Source of the DNA: Amphiduros pacificus
Lineage: Eukaryota > Annelida > Polychaeta > Phyllodocida > Hesionidae
Direction: 5' to 3'
DNA length: 64,000 nucleotides
Assembly: GCA_949316495.1 (NCBI GenBank)
Contig: OX439003.1
Span: 24,816,162-24,880,161 of the forward strand
Shown: positions 41,020-53,207 of the stretch, piece after piece
How the letters are laid out: every line of letters begins with the position of its first letter
Position numbering within the stretch: position 1 is the stretch's first letter
The notes under the pieces: model-generated
What the model was told of the DNA's origin: nothing
The model's database searches: none
Seen by the model: the letters and a program-made list of their open reading frames with translations, nothing else
Translations under genes and position numbers: made by a program

Positions 41020-42075
41020 ACCACCACACTGTATTACAAACACACATTTCACACCTCTCTATAACAGACAAACATTACACCCTTCTCGAGAACAGACAAT
41101 GCTGACGACTCCTTTGTTACATACTCCTTTGTAAATGACTCCTTTGTAATAGACATACATTGCACACCACTCCTTTGTCACAGACATACATTGCACACCA
41201 CTCCTTTGTCACAGACATACACTGCACACTACTCCTTTGTCAGACATACATTGCACACCACTCCTTTGTCACAGACATACACTGCACACTACTCCTTTGT
41301 CACAGACATACACTGCACACCACTCCTTTGTCACAGACATACACTGCACACTACTCCTTTGTCACAGACATACATTGCACACCACTCCTTTGTCACAGAC
41401 ATACATTGCACACCACTCCTTTGTCACAGACATACACTGCACACTACTCCTTTGTCAGACATACATTGCACACCACTCCTTTGTCACAGACATACACTGC
41501 ACACTACTCCTTTGTCACAGACATACACTGCACACCACTCCTTTGTCACAGACATACACTGCACACTACTCCTTTGTCACAGACATACATTGCACACCAC
41601 TCCTTTGTCACAGACATACATTGCACACCACTCCTTTGTCACAGACATACACTGCACACTACTCCCTTGTCACAGACATACACTGCACACTACTCCCTTG
41701 TCACAGACATACATTGCACACCAGTCCTATGTGATCGATATACACTGCACACAACTCCTTTGTCACAGATATTGCACATCACTCCTTTGTCACAGATATT
41801 GCACATCACTCCTTTATTACAGATATTGCACACCACTCCTTTGTCACAGACATACATTGCACACTACTCTTTTGTCACAGACATACATTGCAGACCACTC
41901 CTTTGTATTAGACTTTCATTGCACACCACTCCTTTGTGACAGATATTGCAGAACACTCCTTGAAAACATACATTGCACACATTTCCTTTGTAACATACAT
42001 ATCACATCTCCTTGCACACAAATTCTTGATAACAGACATACATTGCACACCCTCTCTTTGTAACAGACACCACTC
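41020..42075. repeat. 31-bp minisatellite, about 34 copies
   Basis: The unit is 31 bp, with cagacatacattgcacacc followed by actcctttgtca. Two 29-bp units (gtcagacatac) at 41239 and 41454 are 215 bp apart, seven units less two bases, indicating an internal duplication of about 215 bp. Edges are decayed on both sides (about 41020-41150 and 41930-42075). Open frames of up to 290 codons on + reflect a stop-free unit cycling through the frames and are not taken as genes. Confidence 0.97.
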
Positions 42076-42370
42076 CTCCATTCAATCAAAACATGTTGTG
42101 AATTTTATTTTAGGGGTCTTCGAGATATCTAAATAAGCTGCAAACTTTGGATTTGTATATGGGTAATACAATAAGTCAAGGCCATAAAGTGCATAGTGAA
42201 GCTAGGATACAATGTGATAATGGGTGCCTAGTCCCACCATCATACAGAGAGTATCACTCCACAAGTGCCATGAGAGTTTGCCTGTGACTTGGAGTAGATT
42301 GAGAGGTCCAGTGTGGTTGAAGTATAGTGCTTGTACAGTCACATCAGAGAAACCAAGGAGACAGGATGGA

Positions 42371-42857
42371 GGGCTATTATCAGCATTAGAACAGAGCTGT
42401 CATCAGTATTATTGCAGGGCTGTCATCAGTACAAGACCCGGGCTGTCATCAGTACAAGACCCGGGCTGTCATCAGCATTATTGCAGGGCTGTCATCAGTA
42501 CAAGACCCGGGCTCTCATCAGTATTATCGCAGGGCTGTCATCAGTATTATTGCAGGGCTGTCATCAGTATTATTGCAGGGCTGTCATCGGTACAAGGCCC
42601 GGGCTGTCATCAGTACAAGGCCCGGGCTGTCATCAGTACAAGGCCCGGGCTGTCATCAGTATTATCGCAGGGCTCTCATCAGTACAAGACCCGGGCTATC
42701 ATCAGTATTATTGCAGGGCTGTCATCAGTATTATCGCAGGGCTCTCATCAGTACCAGACCCAGGCTATCATCAGTATTATCGCAGGGCTGTCATCAGTAT
42801 TATTGCAGGGCTGTCATCAGAATTATACCAGGGCTGTCATCAGAATTATATCAGGGC
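42371..42857. repeat. 23-bp minisatellite with two interspersed unit types, 21 copies
   Basis: Each unit starts gggctgtcatcagt and ends either acaagaccc (or acaaggccc) or attattgca (or attatcgca). The two types alternate irregularly along the array. Junctions after the first type create cccggg. The last two units (aattatacca, aattatatca) are edge variants. Confidence 0.97.
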
Positions 42858-43395
42858 TGCCAAAGTCACAAATACTGAAGTATTAATGTGTGTACCATAC
42901 CCAGACTGATAAAATAAGAACAGGTGAGCTTGAACACTATATTTCCCATGTTATTGGTGCTGTCAATGACTACCCAGCAACAAAAATCAACATTTGATGC
43001 TCATAGATGTGTAAAAACATGGGTCTCCCAAAAAGAAAAGAAATGGAGGAGAGGGGAATTAGTTGTAGTGGAACCTTAATAAGATGTGGCCACTTACAGA
43101 ATATTGACCAGATTGCATGATAGTTTTGGAGCTGCATACTTTTTGTGGTGTCTGAATTGTGTTTTCTCTTATTTATTACATAGTTCACTGTAATCCTTGG
43201 AAATATATGAGATTAATTTTCAACGAAAACTGTAATTATCATTTAATATTATCATTATCAAAATACAAAGTGATACTCAAATGCAGCCACTTATTTGTCA
43301 CATATTGCACAAATAGGATTGTTTTGTTCTCATGTTCTCATATTGGATATTAGTTACTTTTCGAGTTTTAGGAGCTATATTTTCATGCAAATTTC

Positions 43396-46080
43396 AGGTA
43401 ATTTGGCCTACTTTATTGTCATGCAATAGGGTAAGGTTAACTGTCAGGCAATATGGACTACTTCACTGTCGTGCAATATTATAAAGTTAATTATCAGGTA
43501 ATTTGGCCTACTTTATTGTCATGCAATATGGTAAGGTTAACTGTCAGGCAATATGGACTACTTCACTGCCGTGCAATATTATAAAGTTAATTATCAGGTA
43601 ATTTGGCCTACTTTATTGTCATGCAATAGGGTAAGGTTAACTGTCCGGCAATATGGACTACTTCACTGTCGTGCAATATTATAAAGTTAATTATCAGGTA
43701 ATTTGGCCTACTTTATTGTCATGCAATAGGGTAAGGTTAACTGTCAGGCAATATGGACTACTTCACTATCGTGCAATATTATAAAGTTAATTATCAGGTA
43801 ATTTGGCCTACTTTATTGTCATGCAATATGGTAAGGTTAATTGTCAGGCAATATGGACTACTTCACTGTCGTGCAATATTATAAAGTTAATTATCAGGTA
43901 ATTTGGCCTACTTTATTGTCATGCAATAGGGTAAGGTTAACTGTCCGGCAATATGGACTACTTCACTGTCGTGCAATATTATAAAGTTAATTATCAGGTA
44001 ATTTGGCCTACTTTATTGACATGCAATATGGTACGGTTAAATGTCAGGCAATATGGACTACTTCACTGTCGTGCAATATTATAAAGTTAATTATCAGGTA
44101 ATTTGGCCTACTTTATTGACATGCAATATGGTAAGGTTAACTGTCAGGCAATATGGACTACTTCACTGTCATGCAATATTATAAAGTTAAATATCAGGTA
44201 ATTTGGCCTACTTTATTGTCATGCAATAGGGTAAGGTTAACTGTCAGGCAATATGGACTACTTCACTGTCGTGCAATATTATAAAGTTAAATATCAGGTA
44301 ATTTGGCCTACTTTATTGTCATGCAATAGGGTAAGGTTAACTGTCAGGCAATATGGACTACTTCACTGTCGTGCAATATTATAAAGTTAATTATCAGGTA
44401 ATTTGGCCTACTTTATTGTCATGCAATATGGTAAGGTTAACTGTCAGGCAATATGGACTACTTCACTGTCGTGCAATATTATAAAGTTAATTATCAGGTA
44501 ATACAGCCTACTTTATTGTTATGCAATATGGTAAGGTTAACTGTCAGGCAATATGGAATACTTCACTGTCGTGCAATATTATAAAGTTAATTATCAGGTA
44601 ATTTGGCCTACTTTATTGACATGCAATATGGTAAGGTTAACTGTCAGGCAATATGGACTACTTCACTGTCGTGCAATATTATAAAGTTAATTATCAGGTA
44701 ATTTGGCCTACTTTATTGACATGCAATATGGTACGGTTAAATGTCAGGCAATATGGACTACTTCACTGTCGTGCAATATTATAAAGTTAATTATCAGGTA
44801 ATTTGGCCTACTTTATTGACATGCAATATGGTACGGTTAACTGTCAGGCAATATGGACTACTTCACTGTCATGCAATATTATAAAGTTAAATATCAGGTA
44901 ATTTGGCCTACTTTATTGTCATGCAATAGGGTAAGGTTAACTGTCAGGCAATATGGACTACTTCACTGTCGTGCAATATTATAAAGTTAAATATCAGGTA
45001 ATTTGGCCTACTTTATTGTCATGCAATAGGGTAAGGTTAACTGTCAGGCAATATGGACTACTTCACTGTCGTGCAATATTATAAAGTTAATTATCAGGTA
45101 ATTTGGCCTACTTTATTGTCATGCAATATGGTAAGGTTAACTGTCAGGCAATATGGACTACTTCACTGTCGTGCAATATTATAAAGTTAATTATCAGGTA
45201 ATACAGCCTACTTTATTGTCATGCAATATGGTAAGGTTAACTGTCAGGCAATATGGAATACTTCACTGTCGTGCAATATTATAAAGTTAATTATCAGGTA
45301 ATTTGGCCTACTTTATTGACATGCAATATGGTAAGGTTAACTGTCAGGCAATATGGAATACTTCACTGTCGTGCAATATTATAAAGTTAATTATCAGGTA
45401 ATTTGGCCTACTTTATTGTCATGCAATAGGGTAAGGTTAACTGTCAGGCAATATGGACTACTTCACTGTCGTGCAATATTATAAAGTTAATTATCAGGTA
45501 ATTTGGCCTACTTTATTGTCATGCAATATGGTAAGGTTAACTGTCAGGCAATATGGACTACTTCACTGCCGTGCAATATTATAAAGTTAATTATCAGGTA
45601 ATTTGGCCTACTTTATTGTCATGCAATAGGGTAAGGTTAACTGTCCGGCAATATGGACTACTTCACTGTCGTGCAATATTATAAAGTTAATTATCAGGTA
45701 ATTTGGCCTACTTTATTGTCATGCAATAGGGTAAGGTTAACTGTCAGGCAATATGGACTACTTCACTATCGTGCAATATTATAAAGTTAATTATCAGGTA
45801 ATTTGGCCTACTTTATTGTCATGCAATAGGGTAAGGTTAATTGTCAGGCAATATGGACTACTTCACTGTCGTGCAATATTATAAAGTTAATTATCAGGTA
45901 ATTTGGCTACTTTATTGTTATGCAATATGGTAAGGTTAACTGTCAGGCAATATGGACTACTTCACTGTCGTGCAATATTATAAAGTTAATTATTAGGTAA
46001 TATTGCCTGTTTTTTGTCAGGCAATATGGTGAAGTTACCATTCATGCAATTTGATCTCTACTTTGTCATGCATTATACTT
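43396..46080. repeat. 100-bp dimeric tandem repeat, about 27 copies
   Basis: The unit is 100 bp made of two related 50-bp halves: one starts aggtaatttggcctacttta and the other aggcaatatggactacttca. Both continue with a tgcaata motif and a gttaa box. Copies are highly similar. Rare variants recur at fixed distances: atacagcc at 44501 and 45201 (700 bp); gtacggttaa at 44031 and 44731 (700 bp); cactgcc (2000 bp), ctgtccgg at 43641 and 45641 (2000 bp) and cactatcg (2000 bp). The end after about 46000 is decayed. Confidence 0.98.
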
Positions 46081-47042
46081 AGGTTTACTCATATAAGTCC
46101 TTTTTTCTTAACATGCATAAATTTTGATTGAGAATATAATTTAACAAAAATGGTTTCATATTAGAATAAGATAAAAGCTGCACCAGTTTGGACTTGTTAC
46201 TAAGCAGACTATAATTGTAGTTGATGGAGTGACATTATATGAAGTTGACAAACCCATCAAAGCACAATCACTTAACAATATTTACACAAAACCAGCCAGA
46301 AATCAAACTACCTCAGCTGTGCTTGTTTGTGTCTGGATCCCTGTAGATAGATACCAGATGTAATTTGATATCCAAAGTATTAAATGATTAGAGTACATGC
46401 AGAAATGGAATATGTCCTATTCAATTTCAGGACAACAAATGTGATTAAATTTGATGCCACTTATTGGAATTTGTACTTAAGAAGTAACTAGGTAGCCAAA
46501 CATTTAATGGAGCAAGAATTCTATACAGAATTTTGTATAGAACCATTGCATAACTACATTTGATAACAATAAGGTCACATATGTCCATAAAAAGGCATTT
46601 ACCTCATCTGGTGGTAAATAATCCTTAACTATTAGTTTACTTGATCATCAATTACCTAACAGTCATGAAGTGCCAAAACAGCAAAATTGCTTTGTTACCA
46701 TTTCCCGACTTATATTATTATAATGACAATAATACCTCAGTCTATCTGACCTGAATGTCAGTAACACTCTGATATAAAGCGAGAGGCAGCAACTCTAAAT
46801 CATGTGGCAAATGCATTTTAATATGCCCTGGCTTGTTTGTTAGATAGAGGGCATATCTACAAAGTTGACCATATTTTGTACATGCATATTTAAGGTCAAT
46901 GGTCTTCAATTGAATCAAAATAATCTTGAATGTCCCATCTGGCCATTTAAGATACCGGTCATCTAAATCACATGGAACCATACTTTTTAATTCCCCAAGT
47001 TGCTTACATTGAGCTCACCGACCCAGCTGAAGAGTTCTTTGA

Positions 47043-47315
<273 letters not shown>

Positions 47316-48651
47316 TGATTTTTTTAATTTAAAAAGAAATCAATTTTTGGTATGTCCCCCTTATGCACATGCCAAGGAATCAAATGGGATTTTAAACTAA
47401 GTGCTAGTTGCCTTAACGCCTCATTGATTTCAGCTGTGTTGTCCACCTCTGACAGAATTTACCATTTTATTGCAAACAATGAGACTGCATGGCGACAGGC
47501 ATGGCATCTGTGTTGAAATTGATATGAAGCCTCTCTCTGCTGTTGATAATGGTATGAGGACAAAAAAAACGTTCTCAAAATATCAATTTCGGACCAACAG
47601 TTGAGATATTCTTTTCTAGCATCTTTTTAGTCAGTTTGTTCTATGCCATGATTTTAAAATAATGCAAACCTAAAATATTTCGGATATTACCAATTTTTCC
47701 AAAAAGGGAAACAGGAAAAGTTTTATTTTTGTCAGTAATAGTGGAAATTACATGTTGAGAGTCAGATCAAATAAACATGATTCCCACTGGAGGAATTGCC
47801 GTGATAAAATATTGTATTTGTAGACCGATGCAAATGTTATCACAAAGCAAGAGTCCCACTTGGATCAAATCTTGAAAATGACATTGACAATTATGAATTC
47901 CAGGAGATATATATGTATTGGGCTGGGTATCAAATATTGATATTGTGGTGGAGGATGATTTAGGACAGAATCACAATATAAAGACATTGGCAAGTAAAGC
48001 AGGGAGCTAGCGATGTGGGTAGAGTATGCTGTGCGAGTCGACCACTCCAGGGGAAGCCCATGCTACACTGCAAGATAAGGTCAACACCACAGCCACATAG
48101 GACCCTCAGCTTCTTCCTCCTGTGTCAGCCTATGTTTGATCAAGCAATGCAGAAAATTCTGTTCTCCCCACCTTGTCGTGTATCCTACATCATTTATACA
48201 TGGTCCTAGACAGTCATGTATTTGATATTATTAAGGGCTTTGCATTTCCAAGACTGATCCATCATCAAATTTGCTGTATGTCAACTGTGGATTGATATAA
48301 TTAAGGATTTATGATATTTCTAGCTTTATGCTTTTTAGTGTTGCATCAGAAGATATCAAAATTTATAATTTTTGGAACAAGTAGTCAACTGGATGATGGA
48401 CTGCTATTAGCGTTTCACAAAAAAAGAACAATGAAATTAAAAAAGAATGTAGGTGCAATGCATAGAATATAAGCAAAAACACTAGTATTTAAATGGCAGT
48501 TGAAAAGAATAGCAAAATTAGAGGTTATTCATTTTGGATATTTTTGAATATTTGAAATCAGAATTACCACACGATTGATAATTGTAAATTTATAATAGTG
48601 ATACAATGTTGGCTGGTTATGTTCCAGCTGAGGTAGGATGACCGGCTGATA

Positions 48652-48703
48652 CAGTTTGACCGGGTAATATATTTTGACCGGGTGTTATAGTTTGACCGGG
48701 TGG
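48652..48703. repeat. Short tandem repeat of tttgaccgggt
   Basis: Three copies of an approximately 18-bp unit (tttgaccgggt plus an AT-rich spacer), preceded by a partial copy gaccggctg. Confidence 0.8.
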
Positions 48704-50552
48704 CAGGAAGAGGTTTCTGTTATGTGGCTGTGCAGTCCGAGCTCCTTCAGAAGCATTTGTATGATGGGAGTAGTGCTTTATAGCTGGCCTGGACCCCTCC
48801 CCTCCTACACGTGGCTCAGTCTTGTATTGTGCAGGGCCTTCTCCCCAACACCACTTATCTCTACCTGACTGAAATGCCCTTCCAAAAGGAAAAAAATTCC
48901 TCCAACTCTCAGAAATCGTAGCTTTTACAGAAAAGTCGGTGGTGCAAAACAAGCCACATTTTAACCCCAAAATATATGACCTGAAGTCAAAATATAATTG
49001 ATATACCCAACAAAGTGCCAAGAATTTTGACAAATAGGAAGTTCTTTTCAGGCCACTCTTTTATATGAAATCATTCATATTGATGGTCTAAGTAATAGAC
49101 TAAAAGTTTGACTTTTCTGGATTTTGCGAGTTCTACATTTATACCATATGCCAACATTGCTTGGTATCATTATTCTTATGATGTTTTCTGCTTTTAATCT
49201 ATTATGCAGAAAATATTCTTGCAGTGTGATAAATTGGTGCAAATGCCATTTATAATGTGATATTTTTCTCTGAATATGCAAGCATTAGACAATTTAATAC
49301 AGTGATAATTGTATTTACCAACTTGCATAGACACCACCCACAGCTCTGTCTGTTTTGAGATGTCAGATGCAATATTACACTCTCATATAATACTCCAGGT
49401 TTGACAGGATATACAGTGTGGTTGCCCATGGTGAATTTTATGACAGGTCTACGAAGGCTGTTCCCCTCACGAATAACACATCAGTCAGAGTGTCAATCCC
49501 AAAATCCCAAAATGCAGTGCCGGACACTGCATGTGTTTAAATGTTACAGATGGCAAAGTCTTTAAGATCAACCCAGATATTCACATTAAAGATTTAAAAG
49601 TTCATCAGAGGCCCATGTTAACCCTATGGACCTGAGAGTGTGGAAGGAAGCAGAGTAGAGATGGGTGATAAATAGATGTGTGGAGGACAATACCTTAGAG
49701 ATGGGCTGGTGGCCCTGAGTGTACTGCTGCCTGTTTGTGTTTCATTTGTGTGGAGAGTAGGGTGTGGTATGGGATAGGGCAGAAGTGGGTAGATGACAGC
49801 AGTGGGCACACTCCAGGGACCTGCACCTGAATCCCTGGTGTTTAGACACTGGGCAGCACCAGCCTGCTACCCGTCACTCTAATTGATATTAGATGGGCTT
49901 GATGGCTTCATGCCTGCTGGTGCCACCAGGCCCCCCCAAGCCACCAAACACTCCATACCACTATCCAAAGCCAAACACCAAACAATTGCTTAAACTGCAA
50001 ACAAAAATACAAAAACTCCTCCTCTATTAATGCTTACAATCCTGTGGTGATAACTACTACAAAATGTGGACTGTTCTGATAGCATTCATGAAGAACCGAC
50101 AAATTGGCTTTAACCACGACCAACACAAATTAGACTCAGTTGTTAAAAAAGTGTCAATTGGCATGGAAAGGAAACTGTTCAAGGACTAAGGAGCTCAGTT
50201 CAGGGAGCACTCTTGTGTCATAATTTATATCTTGTTCAGGCAAAAAAATATATCATCTACCTTCACCTACAATATCTTATAAAAAAAATAGTCCTGGACA
50301 GAGATTTCTCTTGACATATGTGTTAAGTTGTCTAAAATGAAATATCATTTAAAATTTGGTTGACATTAAATAAACCTGGAGTTTTACCCCTCTGCAAATA
50401 ATGCCAAAATGATACTGTCTGAGTACTGTCTGGGCATCTGGCCATCCATCATCTAAAGATCAGGTTGTCTGCAGGCTTTTATATGTACAATGCAAATATA
50501 AGGTTGATTATGAGCTACAAGAATTCGAAAGAGTAAGATAATTTACAGAAAG

Positions 50553-50735
50553 GTATGTCTGATGACAATAGGAAGAAAATAGGAGAGTTTTACAGATAAT
50601 TCAAATGCTAGAAGCTAATTGCTAGAGATATATCATGTGACAGTAGGCAGAGAATAGATGAATGAGAGAAATGATGCTGGAGAAATATCAGGTGACAAAA
50701 GGCAGAAAATGGGTAAAGGTGAGAGATGATTAAGT
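50553..50735. repeat. Diverged three-copy direct repeat
   Basis: The pattern gacaataggaagaaaatagg, gacagtaggcagagaatag, gacaaaaggcagaaaatggg recurs with unequal spacing, with shared atatcatgtgac and gagagatgat flanks. Confidence 0.6.
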
Positions 50736-52244
50736 ACGCAATCGCCGCAAATCTGTCAAAATGAAGGTAATATCAATTAAGTTTCACTTCATGCATTGGT
50801 CAGCAATAGGCAGATGTTCTCAAGGCCGCAGATAATGGTTGCCTTAGGAGTGTAATCAGCTTGGTGTTGCTGGGCAAGACACAGAGAGACAAAGGTGGAA
50901 GGAGAATGAGCTCCCATCAGTTGTACAAATGTGGTGCTGTCTGGCCTGGGCCCATGTCAACCTGTCCCCCATACAGATATATAGGGAGGACCTAGACAGC
51001 CATCTTGCTTCTCTCATTAAAACCACTGCTATAAAATGATGCCATATACACAGATATTGTTTGGCCCCAAACTCAAATGAGGCTGACTTTATGTGATTTG
51101 TGAACCCACAGCTAAGAATCAAAGTGCTTTGAAAGATTTGTGGTGAAATTTTATGCTATGCAACGGTTCGACTCCCTGTAGTAGGAAGACATATTGACTG
51201 GGCTGCGAAGCAGAATGTGTGGAGAGGCACTGAGGTAGATAGCTCTTTTATGGGAGTGCCCATCAGGCAGGTCTGTCAGACTGCAAGAAATAGCTTCACC
51301 ACTTGTTAAATCACCATAATGAGAGGACAGTGATGGCAAACAAAGGCTCAGCTCATCAAGTCTGCAACACTCAGACTTAGATTTATTGAGCGGATAGTGG
51401 TGGAATGGTAGGTTGGAGGGGTGTGTGAGCTGATTTGTCTCACGTTTAGGAGTTCTACACTCACAGCATAAGATGCACTTGTTGTGCCACTCTGTCACAT
51501 AACATGCTCATAAAACCATCAGGCTGCTGCCATTCTAACTCTACAACTGAACTCTTTGCTCACCTTGTGTCATATATATCAGGAAAACCTTGACTCTCTG
51601 TAGTGACATGAAGATTTGTGATCTCAAGGTACCTTCTTTTTGATGAATCATACCTGTCCCCAGTAAGAAATAGTTTAAGCCTAAGTTGAGTCATACCCAC
51701 ACAGTGTGCCAGACAGATACAAATGTGAGGACATGAAATGTTCAGATATCTCAAAGAGATCACACAAGCATTCTCATGTCAGAGTGCAGGTGCATGCAGA
51801 TATAGGGTGGCATGTTTTCTGCACCAATGTATGTGTCTACGTTTCCATTATATAAGTATATCGATAAAAAGATATAAAGATAAAACATTATATTCACTTG
51901 GAGCAATCTAATCTTGCAATCATTGTGATTTGAGCAAATTGTGCTCAACTTATGAGTGGCATTACATGATGATCACAAAGAGGACATTTTCAGGTGTCTC
52001 ACATCAGTAGATATCACTTACAGCAACTGATATAAAGAGGGCCTTGTATATCTCACATGGTGTTCCCAAGTCCTTAATATTTACATCATAGATGGCTGGA
52101 CCAGCATGTCGGCATTTCTCTGTATCAGCAACTTTGTAGGTGGCAGCAAAGTAGGTACCTTCAGCACCACAAATCGGTGCTACATGTGCTTATGACATCA
52201 TGTCTCTCATATTGGTTTATCTCAAATTTTATATATTTTTACAG

Positions 52245-52319
52245 GTGCGGGAGCGGTTACGAGTAGCACTAGAGAGAGTGCAACAGTTAGAAGAAGAATT
52301 AGCTGGAGCCAATCAAGAG
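52245..52319 (+). CDS. PPFIA: Liprin-alpha exon C: short coiled-coil exon
   Basis: This exon is 75 nt (25 codons), phase 0 at both ends, with acceptor atatatttttacag and a slightly weak donor gtcagt. It encodes VRERLRVALERVQQLEEELA followed by GANQE. The family sequence runs DEK-VRERLRV-LER-LEEEL-NQE across this junction, so continuity with exon B is exact. It is a strongly heptadic coiled-coil segment with leucines spaced for a dimeric helix. It is too short to be found by length alone and was recognised from the motif. Confidence 0.96.
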
Positions 52320-52528
52320 GTCAGTCTCATCAATTTATGACTATATTTTTATGACTATATATTTATAGATTTGCTCTTTTAACTCCCACCATCTGAGCCA
52401 GGCGGGAGCTATGGTATCAGACTCCCTCCATGTGTGCGTCTGTCAACAAAACTGAGAACTCTATCTCAGCTAGTTCAGATACAGTCTCCAATGTTTTACC
52501 ACATGTGCATCCTATGAATGCCAAAATA

Positions 52529-52850
52529 GGATGACCTCAATTATGACTTTGACTTGTTTTTCAAGGTCATAGGCTTCAAATTGTTACAAGACCTTCAAAA
52601 AATTGATAGCTTTTCAGATAAACCAGAAACAGGCCTGAATAAAATGACCTCAATTATGACTCACATGTTTTTCAAAGTCACAGGCTTCAAATTATTATCA
52701 AAAATGTTGATATTTTGCTATACCTTATCACCTCTATCAGTTACAGACTCAAAATTTCTGCCACACATTCACCTCATGAAGGCCCACAACATGAGTTTGA
52801 CCACTGCTTCCAAGGTCACAGACTTTGAAATGTCACCAACTACTTTTGCT
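52529..52850. repeat. Direct repeat with 112-bp spacing
   Basis: The block beginning gacctcaattatgac and including tttttcaaggtcataggctt appears at 52533 and again at 52645. A more diverged third copy (ccaaggtcacagactttgaaa) follows near 52808. With the flanking cgggagctatggtatcag it may be part of a dispersed repeat family. Confidence 0.7.
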
Positions 52851-52901
52851 ATATCCTAACACTTACATATATACTGTAAGCTGCCAAATAACAGGTGACT
52901 A

Positions 52902-53207
52902 ATACCCCAATCACATTTGCACCGGGCGCCGACCGGGAAGTAAGAATCTGCCAGCTTAAAAGGGTCCTGGGTGTCCGGGAGTTTATCAGCGAAAATTAAG
53001 ATGCCTGTAAGATATCCTAAAGACGCCGGCAAATTTAATGTTACAGATAAAAATTTGTGATGACCTGAATGACGTCTTAAAGTTGCCCAATTCTGGCTGA
53101 TGACCTCACGGCACCCTGGTTTGCCAGCTGATTTTGTATAAAAAAAAATTTAAAAAACCATAAGCTGGGCATCTTTGCTGAAATCGGTGCAAATGTAACT
53201 GGTGTAT
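52902..53207. mobile_element. MITE-like element with terminal inverted repeats and TA target duplication
   Basis: The left end, atacc followed by ccaatcacatttgcaccg, and the reverse complement of the right end (cggtgcaaatgtaactggtg then tat) match at about 20 of 23 positions. The dinucleotide TA flanks both ends (52900-52901 and 53208-53209), as expected of Tc1/mariner-type insertion. The element is 306 bp with no coding capacity, so it would be non-autonomous. Interior segments also show partial inverted symmetry (for example aagacgccggc against gacgtctt). The family is inferred from the TA duplication alone. Confidence 0.75.

Noticed and set aside
41160-42063. Open frames of 165-290 codons rich in H, T, L and C on +
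   Set aside because: They arise from the 31-bp array cycling through frames; no start context, domain or splice sites.
42224-42909. Open frames of up to 220 codons on +
   Set aside because: They depend on the 23-bp array; the same word appears in all three frames.
42371-46080. Regular repeats considered as a CRISPR array
   Set aside because: Units are directly adjacent with no unique spacers, no cas genes are present, and the context is an animal intron.
47434-47551. Exon-like open segment of 118 nt with a flanking cag and gtatga
   Set aside because: It would break the liprin-alpha frame (not a whole number of codons), has a weak pyrimidine tract and no similarity I recognise; exons B and C join directly in the family.
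48617-49033. 138-codon open frame on the - strand, longest outside the arrays
   Set aside because: No recognisable domain; its C-terminal PGQT words come from the small tttgaccgggt repeat; no splice or promoter support.
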